From Branchiostoma floridae (taxonomy: Eukaryota; Chordata; Leptocardii; Amphioxiformes; Branchiostomatidae): DNA of 64,000 nt. Positions 34,026 to 44,191 of the stretch are shown here, in pieces. The stretch covers positions 13,855,533-13,919,532 of the forward strand of contig NC_049997.1 in NCBI RefSeq assembly GCF_000003815.2, read 5' to 3'. The notes beneath the pieces are model-generated. The model was given only the letters and a program-made list of their open reading frames with translations. It was not told the origin of the DNA and made no database searches. The stretch's first letter is position 1, and every line of letters starts with the position of its first letter. A program made the position numbers and the translations under genes.

Positions 34026-35099
34026 TCAGTCCCCCTCAATGGCTTGTGTTTCTTCTGCCCTCTGTTCCAAAGCCAGAGCCTCTAGTCTATTCTGGAGTGT
34101 TTCTCCAAACGACTGTCTGTAACCCAGGCTTAGGTCATCCAACAGTGCATAGATGGTCTCATAGTGGCGGGAATAACAGGACCGGTCCACCTGGTCAAAC
34201 TTGTGACCAACCACCTACAGTAAATACAAAAATCACTTTTAATAATTACAGATCATTAGCAGATATCAAGTGGCACAAACGTGAGTTTGTACTTTTTTGT
34301 AGCCTTCAATGCCTGGCTTCAGCATTATGCACATAAAAAACCAAGGAGGTTCTATCATGATAGAACCTCCTTGAAAAAACATAGCTTCATTGCAGTGGTA
34401 TGTACCATGACCAAAGTGCTGTATTTTCTTATAGAAAAAAATAATATTAGGGCCAATAAAACCTGATTGTGACATCCATATTGTGCCAAAAATTCAGATT
34501 TAGACTTCTTTCTTGCCCATCTATCAATATTCATTACAATCCATTCTTTCTTAATTCATTAAACTCATTAATGAGAAAACAATGGAAGGTCAAAATGCCG
34601 ATTAAGAAAACCTTGAAACATTTAACTTTAAGTTGAGTTTAAGCACACTTACTCGAAAACCCTGCAGTGACAGCTCCAGACAGAGAGTACACTCCTCCTT
34701 GGTCTGTACATTAATGTAGACAGTTTGGTCAGTACTAGTCAGTGTTGTAGACTTGTACGCGTGTCTCACAGCAAACCCTATCTCCTTCACTGCCTCTGTG
34801 GCTTCCAAATGCAACAATTGTACCTCTTCTTGGTCTGAACTTGCTCCTTGTTGGGCCTCTATTGCAGAAATGTCAGATTGTGATGGTTTTAAGGTCTCTG
34901 GATTATTGGTAGGCTGTGTATAGCCTCTGTTCGACATTTTCGTTTCTTTTGCTGCAGCTCCTGTGTGTTTAGTATGTGGTTCTGCAGCAGTCTGCAGTGG
35001 TTCTGTTGCTGCGGCTGCAGACTTAGTGTTCAGCTGTTGTTGTGTAGGTCCATCCCTACAGCCAGGAGCGTCATCCTGTTCAGCTCCTTTTTCTGCCAT
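34026..35099 (-). CDS. GSKIP: GSK3-beta interaction protein (GSKIP)
   Basis: Two coding exons on the minus strand, 35099-34653 and 34214-34026, joined in phase 0, give 211 aa with a TGA stop. The C-terminal 114 residues (98-211) match vertebrate GSKIP along their length. LEATEAVKEIGFAVRHAYKS (98-117) corresponds to the amphipathic helix that binds the PKA RII subunit. TVYINVQTKE and LCLELSLQGFRVVGHKFDQV cover the core. SFGETLQNRLEAL corresponds to the C-terminal GSK3-binding helix. The protein is a cytosolic scaffold that anchors PKA and restrains GSK3-beta. The N-terminal 97 residues are Ala/Gln/Thr-rich and low complexity; the human protein is 139 aa and lacks this length. The start is uncertain: an in-frame ATG at 35159 lies upstream, but a likely splice acceptor just before 35121 favours 35099, with a separate 5' UTR exon near 36.7 kb. 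Confidence 0.9.
34342..34373. repeat. Perfect 32-base palindrome in the GSKIP intron
   Basis: CAAGGAGGTTCTATCA followed directly by its exact complement, with no loop. It lies in the intron between the two GSKIP coding exons. Perfect spacer-free palindromes this long are unusual by chance and normally mark a recent event. Confidence 0.85.
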
Positions 35100-35334
35100 C
35101 ACTTCTTGCCCTCCTCTACACCCTGTAAGTGTTACAACACATGAGTTTGAAGCACTCATACCTTCCCAAATTCCTGTGGACAAATACTAAAAGTACCTCT
35201 CTAGAAACCCAACAAGAGGACACCCACACTGGTACATTACACTCGTGACTCCCCAGCGTAAACAAGTCATAAGTCATAAGGCAGAGCCAGCTTCTTCCCC
35301 AAGACGATAGGAATAGAACAGCCTCCCAACACAA

Positions 35335-35655
35335 TTACCTCACCAACACTCAGCATATGTGAGACCATGTCGCGGGTTCAAATCTGGCTGCCGTGTTACT
35401 GATCTTGTGCCCTTGGGAAAGGCACTTTACATGACTTTCCTCAGGTAATTAATGAGTACCTAGCTTCAGCTAGGACCGTCCTTAGGACAGGACGTTAAAT
35501 TGAGGTCCCGTGTTTGGGGAGAGTAACACCCCAAGCACGTTAAAGAACCTGCCACATGTGCAAACATGAGCGGATCAAACCATTCCGGCCAAAATGGGGT
35601 ACTAGTGGGGAATCTCCCACCAGCCCTCGTAACCCCTGCTTTGCCTATTTAATAA
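35335..35655 (+). mobile_element. tRNA-type SINE, plus strand, ending in (AAT)n
   Basis: A B-box-like GCGGGTTCAAATCTGG is followed by the body TGCCCTTGGGAAAGGCACTT then TACATGACTTTCCTCAGG. Next comes a module GACGTTAAATTGAGGTCCCG ... CACGTTAAAGAACC, and the 3' end runs into AATAATAAT at about 35651. The body matches the split SINE at 30.4-30.7 kb. The A-box end is unclear. Confidence 0.65.
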
Positions 35656-35925
35656 TAATAATAATAATATCGGGTGTATTTTGCAGCCAGTAGGTACCCA
35701 CAGTGAGGGTAATGAGGCTGTTTAACGTGGTCGAGGCACCTCCTCGAGCACGGGACCCCCGTTTTACGTTCCTCCCAGAAGATGATTTCGTGTAAAGCTT
35801 CGTGAGGCTACAGCAATCCGGACGTCCTTGGTTGGTCTCCCATCCAAGCACTGTCCGGACCGTGCATTGCTTAACTTCCGAGATCGAGGGATCGGGTGTA
35901 CCAACGCGCCACGCGGCCGTTGCCC
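35645..35925 (-). mobile_element. 5S-rRNA-derived SINE (SINE3-like), minus strand
   Basis: Read on the minus strand, 35925-35804 (122 bases) aligns along the length of a eukaryotic 5S rRNA. Recognisable blocks are CGATCTCGGAAGTTAAGCA, GCTTGGATGGGAGACC and a final GCTGTAGCCTC, which include the internal Pol III promoter (A box, intermediate element, C box). About 160 bases of non-5S tail follow, with GGTCCCGTG and CACGTTAAAC blocks like those of the adjacent tRNA-SINE, ending in ATTATTATT. The tail marks it as a SINE rather than a 5S gene. Confidence 0.8.
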
Positions 35926-36089
35926 ATTAATTATACAAATATGGTTCTCATTACCATTAAGACAAAAACGTGTCATATATACAGAAATTGCCTCACAGAA
36001 TCATTTCATATTTAGAGTGAAGTAGAAGATTTTTTTTCAAGGTGGATATTTGTGATGAACCCAAAATATCTAATGGTTACTTGCATATA

Positions 36090-36485
36090 CTACAGTCAAA
36101 CCTGCCTACAGTGGCCAGTTAAAGGCAGGCGGTCTCTACAGACAGGGTTCTTAACCGTCAATGTTTTGGTCAGTGAGGAAAATGTACATGTAACATGAGG
36201 GACCATTACAAAATGGCTACAATGGTGGTCCTTATGTACAGGTGGTCACTAGTACAAGTTTGACAGTACTGTAAATCAATGACAGTACTGTAAATCAATG
36301 ACCAAGTGGGCCTTTTGTACAGATTTGACAGTATAACATGTGGCCCTTATAATATCAGTAGAGGTGGCCACTTGTACTGGGGGGTTGTACAGGTTAAGGG
36401 TGGTCACTAGCACAGGTTTGACTGTTTATCAATGGACAGGTGGTCATTATACAGAGGTGATCATTAGTGCAGGTTTGGCTGAATT
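36090..36485. repeat. Degenerate repeat with GGTCACTAGTACAGGTTTGAC-like units
   Basis: Several imperfect copies of a GGTCACTAGTACARGTTTGA-type unit in alternating spacing, plus a 21-base exact tandem (GACAGTACTGTAAATCAATG) at about 36262-36303. Similar GTGGCCAC/TGTCTGTAGTGG pieces occur near 51940-51975. No gene is visible. Confidence 0.5.
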
Positions 36486-36710
36486 AATTGTGAACATAGT
36501 AAAACTACATGTTGTTGTTGTTGATATCCCTGTTTCCCGTTTATTGTCGCGGCAGACTAAATCAGTTGGTCTCGCAAAATTAAGACGAGATGGGGAGGGG
36601 GGCGGCCATGCTATTTATAAACTTCCCCTTATAACCACATAACCAAACGTTGTCATCATAGCAGGATACAGGAAACAATCACAGCCTTTATCAGCAAAAG
36701 ATAACGTACC

Positions 36711-36800
36711 TGTAGTGACCGTATCCCACTCAGAAAGACACAATTTCACGTTTTACTTCAACTTTTGCCACAAAAAATCTTCAAGCGTCGGCCATTTTGA
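36711..36800 (-). other. Candidate 5' UTR exon of GSKIP
   Basis: On the minus strand CACTACAG is followed by GTACGTTATC, a good splice donor at 36709-36710. The region just upstream (about 36720-36840) is less AT-rich and CpG-containing, as expected for a promoter. A splice to the acceptor upstream of 35121 would give a GSKIP transcript with a non-coding first exon. Only sequence signals support this. Confidence 0.35.
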
Positions 36801-36905
36801 ATTACCCAGAAGGCACCGCGCCCGTTTTTGTTTTGTCTAGCAGACGACAAAAAGCATACACGATGTCATAATAATAATGTCAGACAAAAGATGAGAAATT
36901 AAGAG

Positions 36906-37267
36906 TAAGGCCATGTTAATTTAATCATATGGATGACCTCATATGGGAATCCCAAAACCGATGTGAGCATGCGAATAAAAAAAAAGTTTGGCAGACAAAA
37001 AGTTGCCTGGAAGGCTGAACATATGACAAGCACAGAGTATTGAATACTAGTACTAAAAATAGATTCTTCATATTTGTTTTAACAGTCTTCTTATTTGACA
37101 TTGGAATTGACGTTGACATTAATGTCTGTTTCCTGATATATATTTGCTCCTTTTACAGCTGCTTTGTAAAACTTTTGCTGGAAAACTTTATTTCTTTCTT
37201 TTTGGAAACGGTCTAAAATTGATGCGTGTGTGGATCTCATCCATATAATAAAATCAACATGGTCTAA
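36906..37267. mobile_element. TAAGGCCAT-type MITE, 362 bases
   Basis: Inverted ends TAAGGCCATGTTAATTTAAT then CATATGGATGACCTC and (complement) GATCTCATCCATATAATAAA then ATCAACATGGTCTAA. Subterminal GTGAGCATGCG and CGCATCAATTTTAGACC-type blocks recur in other members near 5312, 15162, 17830, 28535 and 45200. No coding sequence. Confidence 0.7.
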
Positions 37268-37437
37268 TGATGATTGAATCTATTCTGTTGAATGCAAAAT
37301 ATCTAGTTGGACTATACCCTGTCCATTTGAAGCTAACATAGATAAGCTAACGTTAACATGATTCAATTCAGCAGAAATGGCAAAAGTGACCAGCAAAAAC
37401 TGCCAGAGAAGATATTCAACATTTTCCGACTCATAAT

Positions 37438-37757
37438 CTCCAAGCAGATGTTGGGAAAGCAAGTTTTTCTAGATGTCCCCTGCTGTTACTCTCCAAGCAG
37501 AGGTTAGGCTCTGGCTGTTTTTTAACGTTTTTTTTAGTCGTTTTTATCGGGCTTTCTATGTTGTCATTTTTCTTGAAGTACGTTTTGACACAGCAAGATA
37601 AAATACAACATAGAAAGCTCGATAAAAACGACTAAAAAACGTTTAAAAAACAGCCGGGGCCTAACATCTGCTTGGAGAGTACCTTGCTGTGACAAAACGC
37701 CTGCCCAACGCTTAAGAAAATGTAACGATTTAGCTTCTCCCAACATCTGCTTGGGGA
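37438..37757. mobile_element. Nested inverted repeat with CTCCAAGCAGA ends
   Basis: An inner hairpin (37488-37680) has arms ACTCTCCAAGCAGAGGTTAG ... TTTTAGTCGTTTTTATCGGG and its complement. It is enclosed by a second pair, CTCCAAGCAGATGTTGGGAA at 37438 and TCCCAACATCTGCTTGGGGA near 37738. The same terminal motif occurs alone at about 9727-9750 and 48122-48138. Confidence 0.65.
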
Positions 37758-38964
37758 TTTGGCTCATACAAACTCTGACGCTGAACTTCTATCATGTCTG
37801 CCACAAAACCCCATCATATCACACAACACTGTGTCGTTTATTACCCTGCAAGGTGTGTCACTGCAGCGCCACCTAGCAATGGGAAGTAGAACCACACTGC
37901 TCATGTCAAAGAAAAACCTGCCACGTGCAGATTCAATGATTGGTCTTCTGTATTATAGGGCCACCCACACAGGAAAAAAAAAACAGGCTGGCAAAATTCA
38001 TTTTACGAATGTATATAGTCTGCAAGGAGAGGGTAGACAACAGCTTACGCCCGGCGTTTGCCTTTGAAGGTAAGCCGATTTTGGACAACCTATTTACAAC
38101 TTTGTTGAGAGAGATAATAGTATAGTGAACGGAAAATCTAGAAGAAAATCACTAGCGACAGTAACGATGTGTTTGAAAATGAATTTTAAGTACACCGGCC
38201 CTCTGCCGGCAAAAGAATTAGCCTTTAAATGTCCAACCTTGAAACAGAAAAAGGGCCGTACACTCCACCCCGCAGAGGAGGTTACAAGAAGTTACCTGTG
38301 TGTGAAAGAACTTGTATATACTGCATGTCAACATGGTGGTGGGAACAGCTCTTTAAAGAGGCCACTTTTTGTGTACCTTCCTAAATGATAGACCCAATAA
38401 GTTAGAATTTAGAGTCATATTTTAGACTAGAGATCACACATGTTACATAATGTTCTACACTATTTGTCCGTCCCTTTAATCGTGTTAACCCACAAGTAGC
38501 CATCGGGTAAGAATTTGCAACAATTATTATTATTTTGGTGTATGTACAGGGTGTTCACAACAAACAACAAACAAACAGTTGTCGTCACAATCCAGTATAG
38601 TAACACAAAACGTGTGAGTGGATCCTTGAGCCCTGTTTTGCTTTGAACCATAAGTACTATTATATAAAAATAAAAACACTTTAACCTGTGCAAGTTAGTT
38701 AAAGGTGCATATATAACCAAGCATCAATTGTGTAAAGTAGAAGTCATTTACGTGATCATAACTTTCACGGAGATATGAGGTCTCCGAACTCTTGTTTGTA
38801 ACAGAGATGGCGAAGAAGACAAGCATTCGTTTATTCATATCTGACGGCAGACAATATTGCAGCTAGATATAGATATTGTGTGTTCATGATTACATTGCCG
38901 CAAGGAGAGATACAAACACCACGATGAACTATCTCGACAGACTAATTTATATATTTTTTCAACA

Positions 38965-40556
38965 ATGTCGTCACAGAAGGTGTTGCAACTCAGCTACCAG
39001 CACTGTTCTCTCAGACGAGGGGAAGCTTCTGTATCTCTAAAAGGTACGTATTGAGCTGTTTATATTTTTTCACTTATTTTACTTTGCACTGGCCGAGCTC
39101 CCACTCGCCAGGCTTGAAAGTGCTCTCCATCCCGTTCTATCCTCCGGTTAGGTTGTTATCATATCTCAATGAAGGTCAGCTATTTTTCAGCGAATGGCTT
39201 AATCGGTAAAACTTTGGATGGCAAGTTCTTTGCAGACCACCAAGCGTTATTTGCCTAGCCGATGTTTTCATGACTATACATGTATGTCACCTTCAGGGCA
39301 ATTGAGTAGCCTCCACCAGGCCTTCATGAATACAGGGTTACGGGGATCATAGAATTCGGCAAAAAATCTGGAAATTGGCTAGGGGAGTCAGCCTGTCCAC
39401 GCTTAGGTTCATGTTTCCCCTGCGCGGCCGACCAACTCCTCTGGTAGCTAAATTCCCCTGGCAAACTATTCTTCATATAACAGCCAGCGTAGTAGGTCTG
39501 GTAGCGACTAGCAATTGAGTCTGGCTGGTTCTACTTCACACTGCACCTGTGTGTACTGCTATGGTGTGAAACATGCGGCTCAAAACGTGACCGTATTATA
39601 CTGTTCATGGCTGGAGTAGGTTATGTGAATAACACTCATTTGTAGGGGAGGGTACCGGTACAGTGTACCTGTGCAAAACCGTTTTTCTTGTTGGGCCGGT
39701 CCATAAAAACTGGACCTGAAAAATCACTTTATAGAGAGGGAAGCAGAGAAGAGTTGACAGTCATTTTTACCAAGCTTCTACAGTACTACGCACTAAATTG
39801 TCAAAACAAAGGTAGTCAGTGTTGTTTACATGAAGACGGGATTTTAAAACACCAGAAGACGTCGGATACTTCAACAAACAGAATCGTTTGTAGCAAAATG
39901 GACAAGCGTTTTGAGTATCAGCCATCCACAAGTTTGCACAAACAATCAGGTCCAGGGTACTAGTACTAGGATGTTGCACATTATTATTTCCATGATAAAT
40001 GGAGATGCAGTTGTGGGTGTGTCTGTGTGTCTGTTTGTGTTTCTGGATTTTTTAGTCAGCATACTAACGCAAGAACCTCTGGATGGATTACAATAATTAA
40101 TTTGGTATGTGGGACGTGTCTCAAAGACGAAGGTCAAGGTCGATTCTGGGCCCCCTGGTAGCCTGTGTTTACACAATCTCTCGCTGGCTGGGGTTAATGA
40201 CCCCCTCCCCGAGGGCGGCGGCAATAATATAGGGCCAGCCGCTAGGAGCGCGATTTTAGTCAGGCTAGCCCCCTGGTATTTGACCTTGTTCAACAAGTAC
40301 CATCAGTGTTTTTTTCACTACCAGCATAGTCTTTCTATGACATATAGTGATTATGAATATTATCATTTTTTCTTTGTTATTCGTAGGAACTCGGAGGATC
40401 AGGGCCCTGGTGAGAATACATAAGACGGCTGGTGCATGGAGCAAAGGTATTGCGAACAACAGTGGTTACCAGGCTTCACAGACCCGATCGAGATCGTCTT
40501 GCAGTCAAGAAAAAGGGGGCGAATCTAGCAAGTCCTTTTTGTGTCAATTTTGCTAG
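38965..40556 (+). CDS. Possible two-exon small gene, 82 aa (low confidence)
   Basis: An ATG at 38965 opens 26 codons (MSSQKVLQLSYQHCSLRRGE...) up to a good donor, AAAAG|GTACGT, at 39043. An acceptor at 40386 (TATTCGTAG) continues in phase for 55 codons to a TAG at 40554-40556. The second exon is Arg/Ser-rich with no domain. Its last 80 bases resemble a repeat near 48.96-49.03 kb. It may be a chance pairing of splice-like sites, or two ends of a real first exon with unrecognised partners. Confidence 0.2.
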
Positions 40557-40710
40557 CTAGCATATTCACACATTAAAACAATTTTGCTGTAGTGAACTAC
40601 AAACTTGGGAAATCCCCTAGCCTACATCTAGCTGGTATAACGTACACTTATAAGAAGCCATATTCACAGGCAGGGGCAGTTGTGCAACCCACCAGCGACC
40701 GAAATCATAG

Positions 40711-41065
40711 GTCCTTGATATCATCATTCAAGGGTCACTAGAGTACCTTGTATGTTAAGAGATCACTGGAAGACTATTTGAATAATTGAGAAATCATCGG
40801 AAGATCATTGAGCGACCTTTGAAAGACCTTATTTATTAGTAAATAGTTATTGAGAGATCATTTGAAGACCATTGAGGGATCATTTCAGGACTGTTTGATC
40901 ATTGCGAAATCATTAGAAGAAGACCACTGTAAGACCATACTTGTATCACTGAATCATTGACAGATCGTCGAGAGGCCTTGTAGACACTAGTTTTCATTGT
41001 AATACCTTGTAAACCATTGAAAGATCATTGGAGATCATTGTGCGCTGTCTGAAAGACCGTTGAAA
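40711..41065. repeat. Degenerate GATCATTGAAAGACC minisatellite upstream of LRR gene A
   Basis: About 350 bases contain many imperfect copies of a 15-25 base unit alternating GATCATTG and GACCATTG with AGA spacers. It ends about 80 bases before the start codon of the 489-aa LRR receptor, so it is in that gene's promoter or 5' UTR. Confidence 0.65.
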
Positions 41066-41146
41066 CAATTTTCAATTTTTGGATTCTGTGCATTCCAAAC
41101 CTGAAAATACTCACACAATCCCATCAGATCTCTGAGATAGCGAAAT

Positions 41147-42614
41147 ATGTTTGTCCTTTTAGTTTTGGCTATTGTTTCCCTAAACGCCCTTCCCAATTGT
41201 CAAGCAGCATCCATTGTTGACATGTTGCGTATGGGGTGCAGAATTGATGATTTTGGTGGACTTTTCCCCGTGATACATTGTGACAACAAAGGCTTGACAA
41301 GCGTCCCAGAGCTGCCACAAAATATATATGAACTTCACCTGCCCAACAACAGCCTTACAGATATCCCGTGCTTGCCCTTGCCACGGTTATACAAGTTAGT
41401 CCTAAGAAACAACAACATAACCCACGTCTCCAGCGAATGTCTGAAAAAGATGCCGATACTCGCTGACATAGATCTATCACACAACCGAATTTCCTGTATT
41501 GACATCTTCTCTGATGCTTCCTTTAAGAAAGGGACACGTCTAAGAAAGCTGGATATTTCTTACAACAGGCTGACGACTTTGTCGTCTTGTGACATTGGGG
41601 TAGACATGACTAATACATCGGTTACACCATACGATGTGATATTTGACGGTAACCCTTTTCACTGTGACTGCCGCATGGCTTGGCTCGTTGTGTTGCTGAA
41701 GACGACCGCAAGATGCAACACAGGAGAGATTTGCTGTCTGTGTTTCCTTGAGCATAATACGCTGGGACTTCGGTTGTACAAGCTTAGTACAACCTCCGTG
41801 TTTCGCTGTAGCAGTCCCCCTGATCTAGCTGGGGGGGAAATGTCCTGGCTGGACATTGGAGTCTGTTTTTCTAATGATACCTGGAGATTACACAAACCAT
41901 GCTCTCTGGGCCATACTTGCCCCATGCAGGACCATAGCCCTTCTAAAGCTATCAGTATCACCACATCTTTGCCGCCACGAACAACCAGTATTTTGGAACG
42001 GTTGCAAACCAAAATTCAACTGTCAGAAATAAGTACCGCATCCCCAAGCATGGGAAGTAACACTACTGTATTGGCCATGCAAACATCAGAATACAGCTAC
42101 AGCAAAATCTTTGAGTCAAAAATAAGGGCTACTCCACAATCGGTAAGCACGCTATCCTCACAACCGATGTCTTTTGGGGGGTTGTTGACTATCATAATCA
42201 TTGTAGTCATTTTTGTTGTTTGTGGCGTGAGTCTAGCTGTTTATTGCATAATAGTGAAGCGGGGGGCTGTAAACAAAGTCCCTGATCCTCAGGTAAACAA
42301 CATTCCGGCTGCCGAAGGCCAGGCTGATAGTCAGGAAACTCCAAACCCAGATTCTGAGTCTTGTATGTATGAAACAATACCAGACGAAGTTGAAGCTTAT
42401 GCAGCGTCAGGGTATGTTTTCGATGTGCCCCAGTATCATATTGCTGATTTGGAAATGGGGAGTAGAAGGGAGACCTATAAGAGGATGGCGGCTGCAGGTA
42501 CCGCTGCTTTACCAGGTCTAGATGAGCAAGACTCTGCTTACTATGGAGAAGAGAAGATTGAGCCATACGCCACATGTTCCGAGGGTGATATTGTCTCTTC
42601 AGACGAGGACGACT

Positions 42615-42616
<2 letters not shown>
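41147..42616 (+). CDS. LRR receptor A: secreted LRR / membrane helix / one YETIP tail module, 489 aa
   Basis: Single exon; the ATG at 41147 follows an in-frame TAG nine bases upstream. Layout: signal peptide 1-20 (ends NCQA), N-cap with two cysteines (31 and 45), about four LRRs (61-145; YELHLPNNSLTDIP, LYKLVLRNNNITHV, LADIDLSHNRISCI, LRKLDISYNRLTTL), LRRCT cap from NPFHCDCRMAWL (169-180) to C240, a PCSLGHTC pair (251-258), a Ser/Thr-rich stalk with N-glycosylation sites, and a membrane helix at about 344-370 followed by KR. The cytoplasmic tail (371-489) carries one module: MYETIPDEVEAYAASGYVFD then VPQYHIAD (408-434). It ends in an acidic SSDEDD. YETI fits both a Src-type SH2 site (pYExI) and a YxxPhi sorting signal. 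Function is unknown; surface recognition is inferred. Paralogues follow at 52840 and 61132 on the same strand. Confidence 0.9.
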
Positions 42617-42649
<33 letters not shown>

Positions 42650-43010
42650 CAATCAATCGATGATACAAACAAACAAAGAATAAGCGAGCAAACAAACAAA
42701 CAAACAGACAGCCTACCAATCAATTGAATTAAACCCGTATAAGTAAATGCCTCTACCTAAGGACTAATCAATCAATTAATCAAACAAACAAACAAACAAA
42801 CAGACAATCATTCAAACAAACAAACAAACAGCCTACCATTCAAGTGAATTAAACCCGTACAAGTAAACGCCTCTACGTAAGGACTAAACAATCAATCGAT
42901 TAATCAATCAATCAATCAACCAATCCATCAATCAACTAGCCATCTGATCACTCAATCGATTGATCCATCGATCACTCAATCAATTAATCAAAGAAACAAT
43001 CTAACAAACA
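42615..43010. repeat. Compound (AATC)n/(CAAA)n microsatellite with a duplicated block
   Basis: Runs of AATC and CAAA tetramers begin at the stop codon of LRR gene A. An approximately 80-base block (CAGCCTACCAATCAATTGAA then TTAAACCCGTATAAGTAAAT) is present twice (about 42708-42769 and 42830-42889), each flanked by tetramer runs. It is part of the presumed 3' UTR. Confidence 0.75.
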
Positions 43011-43379
43011 ATCAAACGCTCTGTCCTACTAACCATCTGTATGTTAGGACGACCTGCTCAATGTTACCACTGTTTGGTGGTCCCTTGGCTCATTTTCCCC
43101 ACTTATCCAGGAAATAAGCATCCTGTCTATAGTGGCTACTTGTATTTCGCTAAATAATGCCATTCCTATGTAAACGTGATATCATAACATACCTTAATGC
43201 ACGAGTATAAAACCCTTAATTCGTTTTAGTCACGTCAAGTAAAAAAGTTTATTCATTGTAAAACATATACTGTAGCTTCCAATCTGTTACTTAATACATA
43301 CCTGTACATAGACTACACCCCAAGTTCCAAACCTATAAATCAAGTTTAATTTATGTTCTTGTTCTGAAGGTTTGTCTTC

Positions 43380-43540
43380 GGGTTTTATTCTTGTTGTTTA
43401 ATTTGAAGTATACGTTAACCAGTTGAGTTGATTATGTGTGTTCTATGAGAAGTGTAAATGTACGTATGTGTTGGCACCCAATATCAACTAAGCTGCCTGG
43501 GTTTGCCATGTATTACATTGTATATAAATCTGAATTGAAA
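43380..43540 (+). repeat. 3' flank of LRR gene A, repeated upstream of LRR gene C
   Basis: About 150 bases (TTCTTGTTGTTTAATTTGAA ... GAGAAGTGTAAATGTACG ... GCCTGGGTTTGCCATGTATT) are clearly repeated in the same orientation at 60690-60835, in front of LRR gene C. This is most simply a remnant of the tandem duplication that made the gene cluster. Confidence 0.65.
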
Positions 43541-43659
43541 ACAATTGTAACAGGTACAATGTAAGACAAATAGTTGAATGAGATGTATTGCATTGTATAT
43601 AAAATTGAATTTAAAACAATTGCAACAGGTACAGTGTAAGACAAATAGTTGAATAAGAC
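43510..43659. repeat. Two-copy 75-base tandem repeat
   Basis: Two direct copies begin GTATTACATTGTATATAAAT and GTATTGCATTGTATATAAAA; each ends AAGACAAATAGTTGAAT. They lie in the 3' flank of LRR gene A. Confidence 0.75.
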
Positions 43660-44016
43660 TAATGGTAATGCCCTAATTACATTAATCTAGCACAACCTAC
43701 CCGTAGATTCGTCACTAATAACAATGAGCTGTTGTAGGTCTACTACACTACTTAATATACCGATACTAGTAAATCGTGACTTTACGATTTCTTTAATATA
43801 TGTCTATGACAGTTGCTGTACAGTACAGTATATCTTACATTCATATATCCTTTATTGATGGACATTTTTATTCTTTTATGCATTATCATATCCTGGTACA
43901 GGGGCTTTCCTATTATATCCCGGGTACTACTACACAATATGTATTTTATTCATATGTGTAGAACGGGAAAAATTCTTTCTCTCATCAAGTTATATTGATT
44001 ATCTGTGTCGGTAGTA

Positions 44017-44191
44017 ATCATAGTAGAATGCGGAACTTTCATCCAACACAAAGGTATACACGGATCAAATTTTCAACGTCACTTTATTCCATACAATGCA
44101 GAATTGATCCTGAAGAAAGTGACAGTGGTCGTTGAAAATTTGATCCGTGTTTACCTTTATGTTGGAAGAAAGTTCTGCATTCTACTATGAT
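44017..44191. mobile_element. Foldback MITE, 175 bases
   Basis: The left arm ATCATAGTAGAATGCGGAAC then GGATCAAATTTTCAACG pairs with CGTTGAAAATTTGATCCGTG and AGTTCTGCATTCTACTATGAT. The loop is about 30 bases. No coding sequence. Confidence 0.7.

Noticed and set aside
34602-34652. Extension of the first GSKIP coding exon to the end of its open frame
   Set aside because: CGA|GTAAGT at 34653 is a strong donor and the next exon continues the conserved GSKIP sequence (FRVVGHKFDQV) exactly.
35804-35925. Functional 5S rRNA gene
   Set aside because: It has diverged at several positions, lacks a T-run terminator after the 5S part and continues into a SINE tail ending in ATT repeats.
42680-43010. CRISPR-like array of spaced repeats
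   Set aside because: The repeats are AATC and CAAA tetramers with one duplicated block in an animal genome; there are no unique spacers of uniform length.
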